This document shows positions 35,604-44,504 of a DNA stretch of 64,000 bases, piece by piece (positions within the stretch are counted from its first letter, which is position 1; each line of letters begins with the position of its first letter). The stretch is from Capilliphycus salinus (GTDB lineage: Bacteria; Cyanobacteriota; Cyanobacteriia; Cyanobacteriales; Microcoleaceae). The notes beneath the pieces were generated by a model that saw only the letters and a program-made list of their open reading frames with translations, made no database searches and had not been told where the DNA came from. A program made the translations under genes and the position numbers. The stretch lies in NCBI RefSeq assembly GCF_047276495.1, contig NZ_CP178543.1, positions 4,216,001 to 4,280,000 of the forward strand, in the 5' to 3' direction.

Positions 35604-37703
35604 TTAATCACTTGTAAAGCCTAAAGAATTCTGAGTCAAAGCCATCGGAAAAACGTTTCCACTTCCGGCTTGACGCAAAAGAGCAGCAACGACTGTAAAT
35701 GTCCAGCGAGAATCAACAAAATCATCCACTAAAAAAACCGATCCTTTCATTCTTTCCCAACTCTCGACGACAAACACACCATCTAAATTATGAGCTTGTT
35801 GATAACTGTTACTCATGGTTTTTTGAGGTTGATTTTGACGAACTTTTTTCACCACTGGAACAAACGGTAATTGTAATTGATGGGCGAGTCGTTGGGCGAA
35901 GTTGGGAACTAATTCAGGACGTTTTAGGGAAGGTACACAAGTCACCCAAGTCGGAAAAGGTTGAGGCTTCCAGCGTTGAATCATTTCCACCATGCCTTGT
36001 ACTAAAGTATCACTAAACTGGCAATCTTCATACTTTCCTTTTTTAACCAATTCTCCCCATCCCGCATCCCCCCAAAGAGATAACGCTCGACCTTCTTCTG
36101 CTCTTAAATTATCCCGAATATTACCAGAAAAGCCGTACATTTGCAAGGCTTGTGGAGTCCATTTTTTGCGGGGTGAAATTTTGTGATCGCTGCGGCGAAG
36201 ATATTGAATGGCTTGATTTGTTCGTTCTATTGAACAGGTTATCGGAAGTAACGGTTTTCCCAAACAAACCGCACATTTACCGCAAGGAATACAGTTGGGA
36301 TCATCAAGAGCGTTGGCGAGAAACTGCATTAAACAGTTTTGAGTTTCCATATATTCTCGCATTTGTTCTTGTTCTTGATAGCGAAGTTCTGTTAATTGTT
36401 CAATTTTTTTCTGATTGGGTTGATAAATGACGGGTGTAGCAAACCATTTAGAACCCTGTTTGGTTACGGGAGTTGGAGATTCCAGCGATAACAGTTTTAA
36501 GACTTTGCTAATTTGACCTTGAGAGAGGTTTAAATCCTGCTGTATCTGAGGAATTGATAACCCTTCTTCGGCTTGATTTAAACAGTCTAAAACTTGTTGG
36601 GTATGTGCTTCTGGGGGGAAAGCGGTTTGAATAAAATAGTTGGTGATTTCTTCGTCTTCTTCCCCACTTAATAAAATACCATAGGCTGATTCCACCGCTC
36701 GTCCGGCTCGTCCAACTTGTTGATAATAATGAACGACTGAACCGGGACGTTGATAGTGAATTACAAACCCCAAATCTGGCTTATCAAAACCCATTCCTAA
36801 CGCTGTGGTTGCGACTAATGCTTTCAGTTGATTATTCAACAGTTGATCTTCAAGCATTTCTCGGTTTTCTTGAACATCAGCATGATAAGCTTTAGCATGA
36901 ATTCCATTCTGTTTTAACCAATCTGCAATTCGTTCGGTATCTTTGACGGTTAACGCATAAATTATACCACTTCCCGGTAACTTTGGGAGGTTTTCAACCA
37001 ACCATGCTAAACGTTCGGCTGGACTCGAAAGTTTAATATTTTGTAGTTTTAAACTTGGACGGGTTAAAGTTCCTCGAAAGACCCAAAGTTCCTCACCCAA
37101 TTGTTCGATAATATCGCGAACAACTCGATTATTTGCGGTGGCGGTTGTAGCCAAAGCGGGAATATTGCGGGGTAATGCTTGTAACACTCGAACGATGCGG
37201 CGATAATCGGGACGAAAATCGTGTCCCCAGTCGGATATACAATGGGCTTCATCAACAACAAATAATCCTATTCTTTGAGAAATTTGGGAGAGAACCGTGT
37301 TTTGAAAGTCTTCATTTGCCAATCGTTCGGGAGAGATTAATAATAGGTCGATTTTTCCGTTAATTAATTGAGTTTTAACCGCTTCCCAGTCTTCGGTATT
37401 ACTAGAATTAATCGTAGCAGCTTTAACGCCAATTCGTTCGGCTGCTACAATTTGATTTCGCATTAAGGCTAACAACGGTGAGATTAATAATGTCGGCCCG
37501 CTTCCTTGTTCTCTAAACAGACGAGTTGCGAGAAAATAGACTAAACTTTTCCCCCATCCCGTCCGTTGTACGACTAACAATTGAGAGCGATTTTCTACCA
37601 ATTCTGCGATCGCTTCCCACTGTCCATCCCGAAAATTTGCATCGGAATTCTTTAGGGCTTCACGTAATAGCAATAAAGCCCGAACTTTTAAAGCGTTATT
37701 CAT
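35604..37703 (-). CDS. RecQ-like helicase with C-terminal phosphoribosyltransferase-like domain
   Basis: 699 residues. RecQ superfamily 2 core: Walker A-like TGWGKS (48-53), DEAH (151-154) followed by CISDWGHDFRPDY, motif V TTALGMGFDKPDLGFVIHYQRP and VI QQVGRAGR. A winged-helix part (about 385-430) and a cysteine cluster CIPCGKCAVC (about 480-490) follow. The last 150 residues lack an HRDC domain and instead look like a ComF/PRTase fold, with the PRPP-loop-like VFLVDDFVDSRWT (about 664-676). TGWGKS replaces the usual TGxGKS loop but keeps Lys52. It heads a zero-gap operon with the DprA-like gene. Confidence 0.82.
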   Translation of the reverse strand: MNNALKVRALLLLREALKNSDANFRDGQWEAIAELVENRSQLLVVQRTGWGKSLVYFLATRLFREQGSGPTLLISPLLALMRNQIVAAERIGVKAATINSSNTEDWEAVKTQLINGKIDLLLISPERLANEDFQNTVLSQISQRIGLFVVDEAHCISDWGHDFRPDYRRIVRVLQALPRNIPALATTATANNRVVRDIIEQLGEELWVFRGTLTRPSLKLQNIKLSSPAERLAWLVENLPKLPGSGIIYALTVKDTERIADWLKQNGIHAKAYHADVQENREMLEDQLLNNQLKALVATTALGMGFDKPDLGFVIHYQRPGSVVHYYQQVGRAGRAVESAYGILLSGEEDEEITNYFIQTAFPPEAHTQQVLDCLNQAEEGLSIPQIQQDLNLSQGQISKVLKLLSLESPTPVTKQGSKWFATPVIYQPNQKKIEQLTELRYQEQEQMREYMETQNCLMQFLANALDDPNCIPCGKCAVCLGKPLLPITCSIERTNQAIQYLRRSDHKISPRKKWTPQALQMYGFSGNIRDNLRAEEGRALSLWGDAGWGELVKKGKYEDCQFSDTLVQGMVEMIQRWKPQPFPTWVTCVPSLKRPELVPNFAQRLAHQLQLPFVPVVKKVRQNQPQKTMSNSYQQAHNLDGVFVVESWERMKGSVFLVDDFVDSRWTFTVVAALLRQAGSGNVFPMALTQNSLGFTSD

Positions 37704-38004
37704 TTTTAATGCACACTGATTCGTTAATTTGGCGATATTTTTCTATTTTGAATGATGTTTTTAGTTCGGACAAACTTTCTTAAAAAATCTTAATTTTAGG
37801 GTAATTTATACTAACTAAAATTGAAATGAAACCACGTTATTTAGCATTTAGAACCTCTCCCTAAATCCCTCTCCTACCAGGCGAGGGACTTTGAGGCATG
37901 GCGATCGCCGAAGCGATGAAAATAGATATACTACAATCAGATAAGCTTGTAGGCTTGTCTCAAGAATGTCTGCTAGGATCGCGAAGCCACTTCTCACGAA
38001 GCTA
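37704..38004. other. Intergenic region between helicase gene and xisI
   Basis: About 300 bases. Near 37851-37892 is another copy of the AACCTCTCCCTAAATCCCTCTCC...GGCGAGGGACTTTGA repeat also seen at 31.4 and 42.8 kb. The helicase promoter should lie at the left end. No gene recognised. Confidence 0.45.
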
Positions 38005-38340
38005 CTACACTATACTATACTTTGTGAAGGGTCGTTTATAGGGATGCTGTAATCCTAAGATAATATCTTCTTTAGGAATACCCATCTCTACCAATTCTTC
38101 AGCAATAAGAATATCCGTTGTATTCCGTTGAATCCAAATTTTCCCATCTTTAATATCAAGATGAATGATACAATTGTAAATCCGATCATAATCTTCCCAA
38201 CCCAACTCTAAAATTTGATAATGGTCTCGTTCAGTATCAAATATTAACTGAGTTTCAAGATTTTCTTCTGAATTTTTAAACTGACTATATTTTATTAATA
38301 ATGATTGAATAATTTGACGATATTTTTCTAGTTTGTCCAT
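38005..38340 (-). CDS. xisI: XisI-like protein
   Basis: 111 residues, XisI family (fdxN element excision controlling factor). Typical segments: MDKLEKYRQIIQSLLIKYSQ, DHYQILELGWEDYDRIYNCIIHLDIKDGKIWIQRN and the C-terminal GIPKEDIILGLQHPYKRPFT. The ATG lies inside the end of the upstream xisH, overlapping by 13 bases. Named for a heterocyst DNA element, but the family is widespread as xisH-xisI pairs in strains without heterocysts. No excisable element or recombinase is seen here. Confidence 0.9.
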   Translation of the reverse strand: MDKLEKYRQIIQSLLIKYSQFKNSEENLETQLIFDTERDHYQILELGWEDYDRIYNCIIHLDIKDGKIWIQRNTTDILIAEELVEMGIPKEDIILGLQHPYKRPFTKYSIV

Positions 38341-38744
38341 TGTAATATCACCTCATTAATAGAATCATAAACAATCATTTTAACCTGATATTCTTGCACT
38401 GATGCCTGGGCTAAGTCTCGACCGAAAAAAGATCGATAGGTTTCTATTGGAACTGCAAGGTACAAAGTTCGTTCAGGCTGAGTGCGCTGCAATACTAATC
38501 GATAATTTAGGAACTGTCCTAATGCTGCATGATAATCAAAGAGTTCAGATTCATTCAAGAAACTCTTGATTTCAACTGCTATTTTTTTGCCCGCTTTTTC
38601 TGCTGCTAGTATTCTCTCAGCACCGAGATCAATTAAAACTTTATCCTTACCAAATTTTACAACAAGCGGATCATCTGTAATTATCCAATCCTCTTTTTGA
38701 AGTGCTTGCCTTACCGCTTCGTGAAAAATATCCTTTGCTGGCAC
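38328..38744 (-). CDS. xisH: XisH-like protein
   Basis: 138 residues from GTG 38744, XisH family with an endonuclease-like fold. PAKDIFHEAVRQALQKEDWIITDDPL is the conserved start; VLIDLGAERILAAEKAGKKIAVEIKSFL carries the D...E-x-K set of PD-(D/E)XK nucleases. An upstream in-frame GTG (38759) exists, but AGGAG lies seven bases before 38744 and the protein then begins MPAKD like other family members. Translationally coupled with xisI. Confidence 0.9.
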   Translation of the reverse strand: MPAKDIFHEAVRQALQKEDWIITDDPLVVKFGKDKVLIDLGAERILAAEKAGKKIAVEIKSFLNESELFDYHAALGQFLNYRLVLQRTQPERTLYLAVPIETYRSFFGRDLAQASVQEYQVKMIVYDSINEVILQWTN

Positions 38745-38940
38745 AGATGAACTCCTCACACTGCGTCTTAATAATTGGAGATAGTTTTATTTTAGCGTTT
38801 CAGTGCGATCGCAGTTTTTTAGAGTATTTGCACCCAATTCTGGGGGGAGTGATCTGGGTTACTTTTTTACAAATCAGGTAATACCGCTTCGCGAAAGTCA
38901 GAAGTCAATTTGTTGTTAAACCCGCCCCCGACAAACGTTT

Positions 38941-40833
38941 TTACTGTCCCCGCCACAATTTAATCGTCCTGTCAGAACTTCCACTGGCTAACGTTAGACC
39001 GTCGGGACTGAAAGTTACAGAATTGACAGTATTTGAACGTCTGGTGAGAGTGGCAATTTCCCGTTGAGTCTGCACATCCCACAATTTTATCGTGTCGTCA
39101 CCACTCCCACTGGCTAAGGTTTGACTATCGGGACTGAAAGCTACAGAATTGACCCAATTTGAATGTCCGGTGAGCGTGGCAATTTCCCGTCGGGTCTGCA
39201 CATCCCACAATTTTATCGTTTTGTCATTACCGCCACTGGCTAAGGTTCGACCATCGGGACTTATGGCTACAGAATTGACCCAATCTGAATGTCCGGTGAG
39301 AGTGGCAATTTGTCGTTGAGTCTGCACATCCCACAATTTTATCGTCTTGTCACCATTCCCACTAGCCAAGGTTCGACCATCGGGACTGAAAGCTACAGAC
39401 CTGACAGAATTTGAACGTCCGGTGAGAGTGGCAATTTGTCGTTGAGTCTGTACATCCCACAATTTGATTGTGTTGTCCCAACTCCCACTGGCTAAGGTTC
39501 GACCATCGGGACTGAAAGCTACAGACCTGACAGAATTTGAACGTCCGGTGAGAGTGGCAATTTGTCGTTGAGTCTGTACATCCCACAATTTGATTGTGTT
39601 GTCCCAACTCCCACTGGCTAAGGTTCGACCATCCCGACTGAAGGCTACAGACCTGACCCAGTTTAAATGTCCTCTCAAGGTGGCGATTTCCCGTCGGGTG
39701 AGAACATCCCACAATTTTATCGTTTTATCTAAACTCCCACTGGCTAAGGTTCGACCATCCCGACTGTAGGCGATAGAAGTGACAGTATTTGAATGTCCCT
39801 TAAAAGTGGTGACTAAAGTTAGATTTTGCCCATTTCTTGAGGAAGTTTGAACAACTTTTGGTTGAGGAGAAACGGGAGATTGAATTTTTAACGCTGAAAT
39901 AGGGGAAGTTTGAACAACTGTTGGTTGAGGAGAAACGGGAGATTGAATTTTTAACGCTTCTAAAACTTCTACAACGGACGAGAAACGATTTTCAATATTT
40001 TCTTGTAACAGCTTATCTAAAATTTCCCCCAATTCTTGACTCACCGAACCCTTTAAAGACTTTCGCCAGTTTCCCGTCCAACTGTAACCTTGTCTCAGGG
40101 ATAATTCGTAGGGATGTACATCGGTTAACAGGTGAAAACAGGTTGCTCCCAAACTAAATAAATCACTCGCCCGATACGCTTCGCCGCCTAACATTTGTTC
40201 GATAGGTGCATAACCGAGCGAACCGATTTGAGTCCCGATTTGAGTTGATAACACGGTTTTTGATAACTCTTTTGCAACCCCAAAATCGAGCAGGACAAAC
40301 TGACCATCCTCCCGACGCCGGATAATATTTTCCGGTTTAATATCCCGGTGAATGACGTTTTTTTGATGGATAAACTCAATCACAGGTAATAAACTGAGTA
40401 ACAGGTCTTTAACTTGCTGTTCGTTCCAAATGCCTTGCTGTTCTAAAAGTTCTGATAAGTTCTCGCCTTCCACATATTCTTGAACCAAATAAAGCTGGTT
40501 ATTGTCTTCAAAATAGGCGGATAATATGGGAATTTGGTCATGTTTTCCCAGTTGTTGGAGTTGTCTGGCTTCCCGTTCAAAGAGTTGGATTGCTTTTTGT
40601 AATGCTGCGGTTCCCTGCACGCTCGGCACAAACTGTTTAACCACACAATATTCTTTTAGTTTATCATGATATTCTGCCAAATAGGTTCGACCAAATCCCC
40701 CCTGTCCCAACAGTTTAATGATGCGAAATCGTCCCCGCAGCAGGTCGGGTATTTTCACCCCGCAAGCCTGACAATAAACCACATCATCGGGGTTTTGCGG
40801 CTTAGGACATTGGGGGTTGATGCAGCATTTCAT
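38941..40833 (-). CDS. Ser/Thr protein kinase with seven WD40 repeats
   Basis: 630 residues. An N-terminal zinc-ribbon-like segment (C4, C9, C21, C24) precedes a Hanks-type kinase domain (about 35-290) with GQGGFG loop, K66, HRDIKPEN (catalytic D164) and DFG (183-185). A linker repeats ALKIQSPVSPQP twice (about 293-330). Seven WD40 repeats from about 340 end each blade in IKLWDV or IKLWRG. Two blades are identical over 126 bp of DNA, a recent duplication or conversion. The propeller likely binds protein partners and the kinase phosphorylates them. No transmembrane helix. Confidence 0.93.
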   Translation of the reverse strand: MKCCINPQCPKPQNPDDVVYCQACGVKIPDLLRGRFRIIKLLGQGGFGRTYLAEYHDKLKEYCVVKQFVPSVQGTAALQKAIQLFEREARQLQQLGKHDQIPILSAYFEDNNQLYLVQEYVEGENLSELLEQQGIWNEQQVKDLLLSLLPVIEFIHQKNVIHRDIKPENIIRRREDGQFVLLDFGVAKELSKTVLSTQIGTQIGSLGYAPIEQMLGGEAYRASDLFSLGATCFHLLTDVHPYELSLRQGYSWTGNWRKSLKGSVSQELGEILDKLLQENIENRFSSVVEVLEALKIQSPVSPQPTVVQTSPISALKIQSPVSPQPKVVQTSSRNGQNLTLVTTFKGHSNTVTSIAYSRDGRTLASGSLDKTIKLWDVLTRREIATLRGHLNWVRSVAFSRDGRTLASGSWDNTIKLWDVQTQRQIATLTGRSNSVRSVAFSPDGRTLASGSWDNTIKLWDVQTQRQIATLTGRSNSVRSVAFSPDGRTLASGNGDKTIKLWDVQTQRQIATLTGHSDWVNSVAISPDGRTLASGGNDKTIKLWDVQTRREIATLTGHSNWVNSVAFSPDSQTLASGSGDDTIKLWDVQTQREIATLTRRSNTVNSVTFSPDGLTLASGSSDRTIKLWRGQ

Positions 40834-40928
40834 GGTTTTGAGGGGTGATTATTTTATTTCTATTTTGCCCAAATTTTTCGGAAAATTAACCCTTTCCCGT
40901 TCATTGAATATTATAGCCTGGGGAATAA

Positions 40929-41115
40929 AAACCGGGTAACTCCTAAGAAACCGGGTTGTTGGGGTTTATCTATCAATAAAAATTGGATAATCGAGTTTTG
41001 GGGAATACTGTGGGGAATAAAAACCCGGTTTCTCGGAGAAACCGGGTTGTTGGGATTTATCTATCAATAAAAATTAATAAAAACCCGGTTTTTTGAAAAG
41101 AGAGGGTTTTTGGGA
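40929..41115. repeat. AACCCGGTTTCT/AGAAACCGGGTT palindromic repeats
   Basis: Several copies of a palindrome-forming unit (AAAACCCGGTTTCTCGG-AGAAACCGGGTT and variants) with TTTATCTATCAATAAAAATT between them, in the divergent region before glcD. The same unit occurs as a clean hairpin at 59.56 kb. They may form transcription-stopping hairpins. Confidence 0.6.
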
Positions 41116-41188
41116 TTGATTGGTTTTTTTGGATGTATTGCTGTTAAAATAATACAATTACTAAAACGCTCTATCAATACACAACTCA

Positions 41189-42664
41189 ATGCTGACCCAA
41201 GACAAACAACAAAAACGCAATTGGAAACCGATTATTAAACAATTTGAAGCGACAGTCGGAAAACGGGGCGTGGTTCAACGCAAGGAAGAATTATTAGTTT
41301 ATGAATGCGATGGACTCACCAGTTATCGCCAACGTCCCGCTTTGGTTGTCTTACCCCGAACCACCGAAGAAGTCGCCGAAGCCGTGAAAATATGCGATCG
41401 CCATAACCTTCCTTGGGTGGCGAGAGGGGCGGGAACGGGCTTATCTGGCGGCGCTTTACCCGTCGAAGATTGTGTTTTAATTGTCACGGCGTTGATGCGA
41501 AAAATCCTAAATGTTGACCTCGAAAATCAACGAGTTGTCGTACAACCGGGGGTCATTAATAATTGGGTAACGCAAACGGTAAGCGGGGCTGGATTTTATT
41601 ACGCCCCCGATCCTTCCAGTCAAATTATTTGTTCAATTGGGGGAAATGTTGCGGAAAATTCCGGCGGGGTTCACTGTTTGAAATATGGGGTAACAACCAA
41701 TCACGTTTTAGGCTTAAAAATAGTCACGCCTGAAGGTGAAATTGTCGAGATTGGCGGAGAAGTTCCCGAAATGCCGGGATATGATTTAACAGGTTTATTT
41801 GTGGGTTCGGAAGGAACGTTAGGAATTGCCACAGAAATCACGTTAAGGATTCTCAAAGCCCCGGAAAATATCTGTGTTTTGTTGGCAGATTTCCCGACAA
41901 TAGAAGCGGCTGGCGCTGCGGTTTCTGATATTATTGGGGCGGGGATTATTCCAGGGGGAATGGAAATTATGGATAATCTCAGTATTAATGCGGTGGAAGA
42001 TGTGGTAAATACTGGGCTTTATCCGCGAGATGCGGGGGCGATTTTGTTGGTTGAAGTTGACGGTTTGGAAGTGGAAGTTGCGGAAAATAAACAGCGAATT
42101 GCCGAGATTTGTAAAAACAACGGGGCGCGTAATATTACGATAGAATCTGAACCAGAAAAACGATTAAAAATCTGGAAAGGACGGAAGGCGGCGTTTGCGG
42201 CTGCGGGTCATGTTAGCCCGGATTATTATGTTCAAGATGGGGTAATTCCCCGAACTCAAATGGCTTATGTTTTGAAAGAAATTGAGGCTTTGAGTGAGAA
42301 ATATGGGTATCGCATTGCTAACGTATTTCATGCGGGAGATGGCAACCTTCACCCGTTGATTTTGTATGACAATTCTGTTGAAGGGGCGTTAGAAGTTGTT
42401 GAGGAAATTGGCGGCGAAATTCTCAAGATTTGTGTGAAAGTTGGGGGAAGTCTTTCGGGCGAACACGGTATTGGTTCGGACAAGAGTTGTTATATGCCGG
42501 AAATGTTTAATGAAACGGATTTAGATACAATGAAATGGGTTCGAGAGGTGTTTAATTCTAAGGGTTTGGCGAACCCCGGAAAGCTGTTTCCAACGCCTCG
42601 AACTTGTGGAGAATCTGCTAAAGTTCAGAATGTGAAACAGTTTGAAGGGGCGGAGGTTTTTTAA
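41189..42664 (+). CDS. glcD: Glycolate oxidase/dehydrogenase FAD subunit GlcD
   Basis: 491-residue FAD-linked oxidase of the GlcD/D-lactate dehydrogenase type. The FAD-binding-4 domain (about 50-230) holds PWVARGAGTGLSGGALP, PDPSSQIICSIGGNVAENSGGVHCLKYG and VGSEGTLGIATEITLRI. The C-terminal domain has YRIANVFHAGDGNLHP and GGSLSGEHGIGSDK. It oxidises glycolate to glyoxylate, a photorespiratory step in cyanobacteria, usually with iron-sulfur partners GlcE/GlcF that are not nearby. Length and motifs normal. Confidence 0.9.
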   Translation: MLTQDKQQKRNWKPIIKQFEATVGKRGVVQRKEELLVYECDGLTSYRQRPALVVLPRTTEEVAEAVKICDRHNLPWVARGAGTGLSGGALPVEDCVLIVTALMRKILNVDLENQRVVVQPGVINNWVTQTVSGAGFYYAPDPSSQIICSIGGNVAENSGGVHCLKYGVTTNHVLGLKIVTPEGEIVEIGGEVPEMPGYDLTGLFVGSEGTLGIATEITLRILKAPENICVLLADFPTIEAAGAAVSDIIGAGIIPGGMEIMDNLSINAVEDVVNTGLYPRDAGAILLVEVDGLEVEVAENKQRIAEICKNNGARNITIESEPEKRLKIWKGRKAAFAAAGHVSPDYYVQDGVIPRTQMAYVLKEIEALSEKYGYRIANVFHAGDGNLHPLILYDNSVEGALEVVEEIGGEILKICVKVGGSLSGEHGIGSDKSCYMPEMFNETDLDTMKWVREVFNSKGLANPGKLFPTPRTCGESAKVQNVKQFEGAEVF

Positions 42665-42964
42665 AAAGAATCCCCCTAAATCCCCCTTAAAAAGGGGGAC
42701 TTTATTCCCCTAAATCTCCCTTAAAAAGGGGGGTGAGGCGAGGGGGAATTTTTCCGCTTCCCTCTCCTAAAAGATCAGGGTTTGACCTCTCCCCCTAGCC
42801 CCCTCTCCTAAAAGGCGAGGGGGAATTTTTCCAGTTCCCTTTCCTCGTAGGAGAGGGTTAGGGAGAGGTCGAAAAGGTTGGGGAATTTTTTTGAGTAGAG
42901 AATTATCAAACTATTAATTTAATAACTCCTCACTTTTATTATTCCCCTCAATTCTTCCCCCCTT
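42665..42964. repeat. Mosaic of CCCCCTTAAAAAGGGGG and CCTCTCC repeats
   Basis: Non-coding stretch after glcD made of CCCCCTAAATCCCCCTTAAAAAGGGGG palindrome-like pieces, CCCTCTCCTAAAAGGCGAGGGG and the complementary GAGAGGGTTAGGGAGAGG. The same families recur at 30.7, 31.3, 57.8-58.1 and 63.4 kb. Confidence 0.65.
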
Positions 42965-43188
42965 TTTAAGGGGGGCTAGGGGGGATCAAAGCGTTAAGGG
43001 GGGCTAGGGGGGATCAAAGCGTTAAGGGGGGCTAGGGGGGATCAAAGCGTTAAGGGGGGCTAGGGGGGATCAAAGCGTTAAGGGGGGCTAGGGGGGATCA
43101 AAGCGTTAAGGGGGGCTAGGGGGGATCAAAGCGTTAAGGGGGGCTAGGGGGGATCAAAGTGTTAAGGGGGGCTAGGGGGGATCAAAGC
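42965..43188. repeat. 28-bp tandem repeat, eight copies
   Basis: Eight head-to-tail copies with a period of exactly 28 bp (starts 42965, 42993, ... 43161). Each holds GTTAAGGGGGGCTAGG and GGGATCAAAGC. Variation is almost nil: the first base of copy 1, and T for C at the end of copy 7. There is no spacer, so it is not CRISPR. Each unit has two G6 runs. It ends 31 bp before the stop of the aldo/keto reductase gene. Confidence 0.9.
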
Positions 43189-43218
43189 GAGACTGGGGAA
43201 AAGGTCAAAAATACAAGT

Positions 43219-44404
43219 TTAACTTTGAGATAACCGCTTAACTTCTCCTCCTCCTAACATCTGATGAGTTTCTGCTAAATAGCCGGGAATTTTATCGGCG
43301 TTGGGGCTATTGGCTAAACATTGACTCAGGTCAACTTGTTCAACATTGGCGGCATTTTTTCCGGGGAACCAATGACCGCCATTTCCTAACAGATTATACC
43401 GCATTTTTCCGTATTCTACCAGATCGTAAGCGATCGCCAAATTTCGCAGCCATAAAATCACGGGAATATTGATGTTATTGGGCGTATTTTCTGGGGTAGG
43501 TAAGCCGATTTGCCAGGTTTTAAACCAATCTTTTCCTAAAGAGTTTATCGCTTGTTTTTCTAAACGTTCTAAAATGGGCGGTAAAATTTCATCATAACGA
43601 TCTAGTAAATCAATGGTTTTTAAATGTTCATCAAAATCGGTGGGTTTAGAAGCGCCCACACTCAAGGTATGAACTTGTGGATGACTCAAACAAAATAAGT
43701 CATTAAACACCATTGGACTCAAGGGAGAACACAGTTCAACCAATTTTTTCGGGGGGTTATAAAGTTTTCCGCCTTTGTCTGAAGGGCTAATAATAAATAC
43801 CCCCATATCGTGGCGGGTTGCGGCTTCAATTGCCGGCCAGTTTAACTGATTGATGTAATACCAATGCAGATTTACATAATCAAATTGATCGGTTTCTATG
43901 GTTTTTGTAATCACATCAGTCGGCCCCGTGAGTGGAGAAACCAACAAACCTGACTTTGCCTTGTTCTTGAAATTTTCGGGCTTCATCCAAACAGCCTCCG
44001 GGTCTGATTGTCCAGTCGAGTAACTCGGGAGTATTAATGCCGTGAATGCCCAATAAATCAATATGATCTAATTGCAAAAAAGCCAAAGATTGATGAAATT
44101 TTCGCCGAAATTCTTTGGGGTTTTCAGCGGGAGAAACTTTGGTTTGAATAATCAATTGTTCGCGGGGAAATTTGGGTAAAACTTGCCCAAGTTGCATTTC
44201 TGAGGTTCCATATCCCCGTGCGGTTTCAATATGATTAATCCCACATTCAAAAGAACGGCGAATGGTCGCTTCTAGATTGGTTTGATTCTCAATTGGAATT
44301 TGATGGGCTGGAATATCTTTCCATTGATGCTGATACCGCATTCCACCACAAGAGAATATCGGCATCGGCAATTCTGTACGTCCAAATCGTCTATAATACA
44401 TCAT
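43219..44404 (-). pseudogene. Aldo/keto reductase, interrupted by a frameshift
   Basis: As read, the 5' part (44404-43916) encodes 162 residues with the AKR barrel start FGRTELPMPIFSCGGMRYQ, the active-site region ETARGYGTSEMQLG, IIQTKVSP and LLGIHG, and stops right after VGFSTHGAD. The second frame carries the rest: PTDVITKTIETDQFDYVNLHWYY, later VHTLSVGASKPTDF and a family-typical C-terminus. Deleting one base of the C4 run at 43924-43927 joins STHG to PTDV and gives one 394-residue protein. The usual IDTA reads IETA here. It is either a recent pseudogene or a sequence error. The enzyme would be an NAD(P)H oxidoreductase of unknown substrate. Confidence 0.85.
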
Positions 44405-44504
44405 ACGGATGAGAAGACTAACGACTTTATTTTCCAGTTTATTTATTCCATTGTAATCAATACAGAGACGTTCGGCTTGAACGCCTCCGAAGCGCTGAGG
44501 AAAC

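Noticed and set aside
38005..38744. An excisable fdxN-type element
   Set aside because: No site-specific recombinase, nif gene or direct-repeat attachment pair is visible around xisH/xisI.
42965..43188. Regular repeats resembling a CRISPR array
   Set aside because: The 28-bp units are directly adjacent with no spacers and there are no cas genes nearby.
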